Below are positions 6,153 to 6,801 of a DNA stretch of 6,801 nt, piece by piece. Origin of the DNA: Candidatus Omnitrophota bacterium (lineage in GTDB: Bacteria; Omnitrophota; Gorgyraeia; Tantalellales; Tantalellaceae); NCBI GenBank assembly GCA_023142805.1, contig JAGLIU010000162.1:1-6801 (forward strand), read 5' to 3'. Made by a program: the position numbers and the translations under genes. The notes under the pieces were generated by a model. That model worked only from the letters and a program-made list of their open reading frames with translations, had not been told where the DNA came from and searched no databases. How positions within the stretch are numbered: position 1 is the first letter of the stretch; the number at the start of each line of letters is the position of its first letter.

Positions 6153-6801
6153 ATGTTTGCAATATATAATACATTAACGAGGAAAAAAGAAAAATTTAAG
6201 CCGATAAAGAAAGGCAAGGTTGGAATGTATGTTTGTGGGCCTACGGTGTATGACCATCCGCATATCGGGCATATCCGCAGTGCTTATGTTTTCGATGTTA
6301 TTCGGAAATATATGGAATATACGGGGTTGGAGGTATGTTTTGTAAGGAACGTAACGGATATAGATGACAAGATCATTAACAGGTCCAGTAAGGAAATAAC
6401 GGAAGCGGGAGAAAAGCTGTCATTCGACGGGTTAAAAAGGAAAACACGGGAAGTATCGTCTCTTTATTTAAAAATTTATCATGACGCGCTAAAGATCTTT
6501 GGGATAACGTCACCGACAATAGAACCCAAAGCGACTGAAAACATTGAGCGAATGATAACCTTTGTACAAAGTCTTATTGATAAAGATTATGCCTATTCTT
6601 CGGGAGGTGATGTTTATTTTAGCGTAAATAAGTTTAAGGGATATGGAAAATTGTCTAATCAGGATCAGGATCAGATGGTACATGGGGCGCGGGTAGAACC
6701 CGATAAAAAGAAAAAAGATCAGCTGGATTTTGCTTTGTGGAAGGAAGCAAAACCCGGGGAGCCTTTCTGGGAAAGTCCGTGGGGTAAGGGTCGTCCCGGA
6801 T
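6153..6801 (+). CDS. cysS: Cysteinyl-tRNA synthetase, N-terminal part (3' truncated)
   Basis: Charges tRNA-Cys with cysteine (EC 6.1.1.16) in the cytoplasm. The frame is open from the ATG at 6153 to the window end, giving 216 codons of an enzyme that usually has about 460-500 residues. Class I features are clear: zinc ligand C28 in MYVCGPTVYDHPHIGH, the HIGH signature at 37-40, FVRNVTDIDDKII (about 63-75), and the conserved LDFALWK...GEPFWESPWGKGRPG near the cut. The window stops just before the WHIECS region that carries the next zinc ligand, and the KMSKS loop lies outside. AGGA at 6141-6144, eight bases before the ATG, supports the start. Placement after the serine acetyltransferase mirrors the cysE-cysS pair of many bacteria and suggests joint expression of cysteine supply and use. 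Confidence 0.97.
   Translation, partial: MFAIYNTLTRKKEKFKPIKKGKVGMYVCGPTVYDHPHIGHIRSAYVFDVIRKYMEYTGLEVCFVRNVTDIDDKIINRSSKEITEAGEKLSFDGLKRKTREVSSLYLKIYHDALKIFGITSPTIEPKATENIERMITFVQSLIDKDYAYSSGGDVYFSVNKFKGYGKLSNQDQDQMVHGARVEPDKKKKDQLDFALWKEAKPGEPFWESPWGKGRPG

Noticed and set aside
6094..6177. Small GTG-started frame of 27 codons before cysS
   Set aside because: No ribosome binding site, overlaps the well-supported cysS start in another frame, and no recognisable product.

Overview
The window carries six complete genes and two genes cut by its ends, all on the + strand with short gaps (16 to 132 bases). Base composition is moderately AT-rich, with many ATA isoleucine and AGG/AGA arginine codons in every gene, and no gene looks foreign. 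An MlaEFD-type lipid transporter next to a TamB/AsmA-like gene implies a diderm (outer-membrane) bacterium. The overall style resembles uncultivated lineages such as Candidatus Omnitrophota, but that placement is an impression and not a demonstrated identity.

Region 1 (1-3556) is an envelope lipid-transport block. It holds the C-terminal part of a TamB/AsmA-like protein, the permease mlaE, the ATPase mlaF and the inner-membrane MCE protein mlaD. mlaB, mlaC and mlaA do not follow. The neighbourhood suggests that the MlaEFD complex works with the TamB-like bridge protein to move phospholipid between the membranes.

Region 2 (3557-6801) is a housekeeping block. It holds a membrane-anchored PIN-TRAM protein of the YacL type, ispF (isoprenoid MEP pathway), a serine O-acetyltransferase (epsC/cysE type) and the start of cysS (cysteinyl-tRNA synthetase). 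The order yacL-ispF-cysE-cysS matches the classic Firmicutes order yacL-ispD-ispF-gltX-cysE-cysS with ispD and gltX missing. The last two genes link cysteine synthesis to cysteine charging.

The gaps hold a few signals: tandem small hairpins just before the ispF ribosome binding site, a leader motif shared by mlaD and epsC, a hairpin that could mask the epsC ribosome binding site, and a possible extended -10 promoter before the PIN-TRAM gene. No RNA genes, CRISPR arrays, mobile elements or convincing intrinsic terminators were seen. The window looks mostly like an ordinary core-genome region, and no clearly new system was found. The most interesting points are the TamB-MlaEFD pairing, the leader elements and the membrane-tethered serine acetyltransferase.
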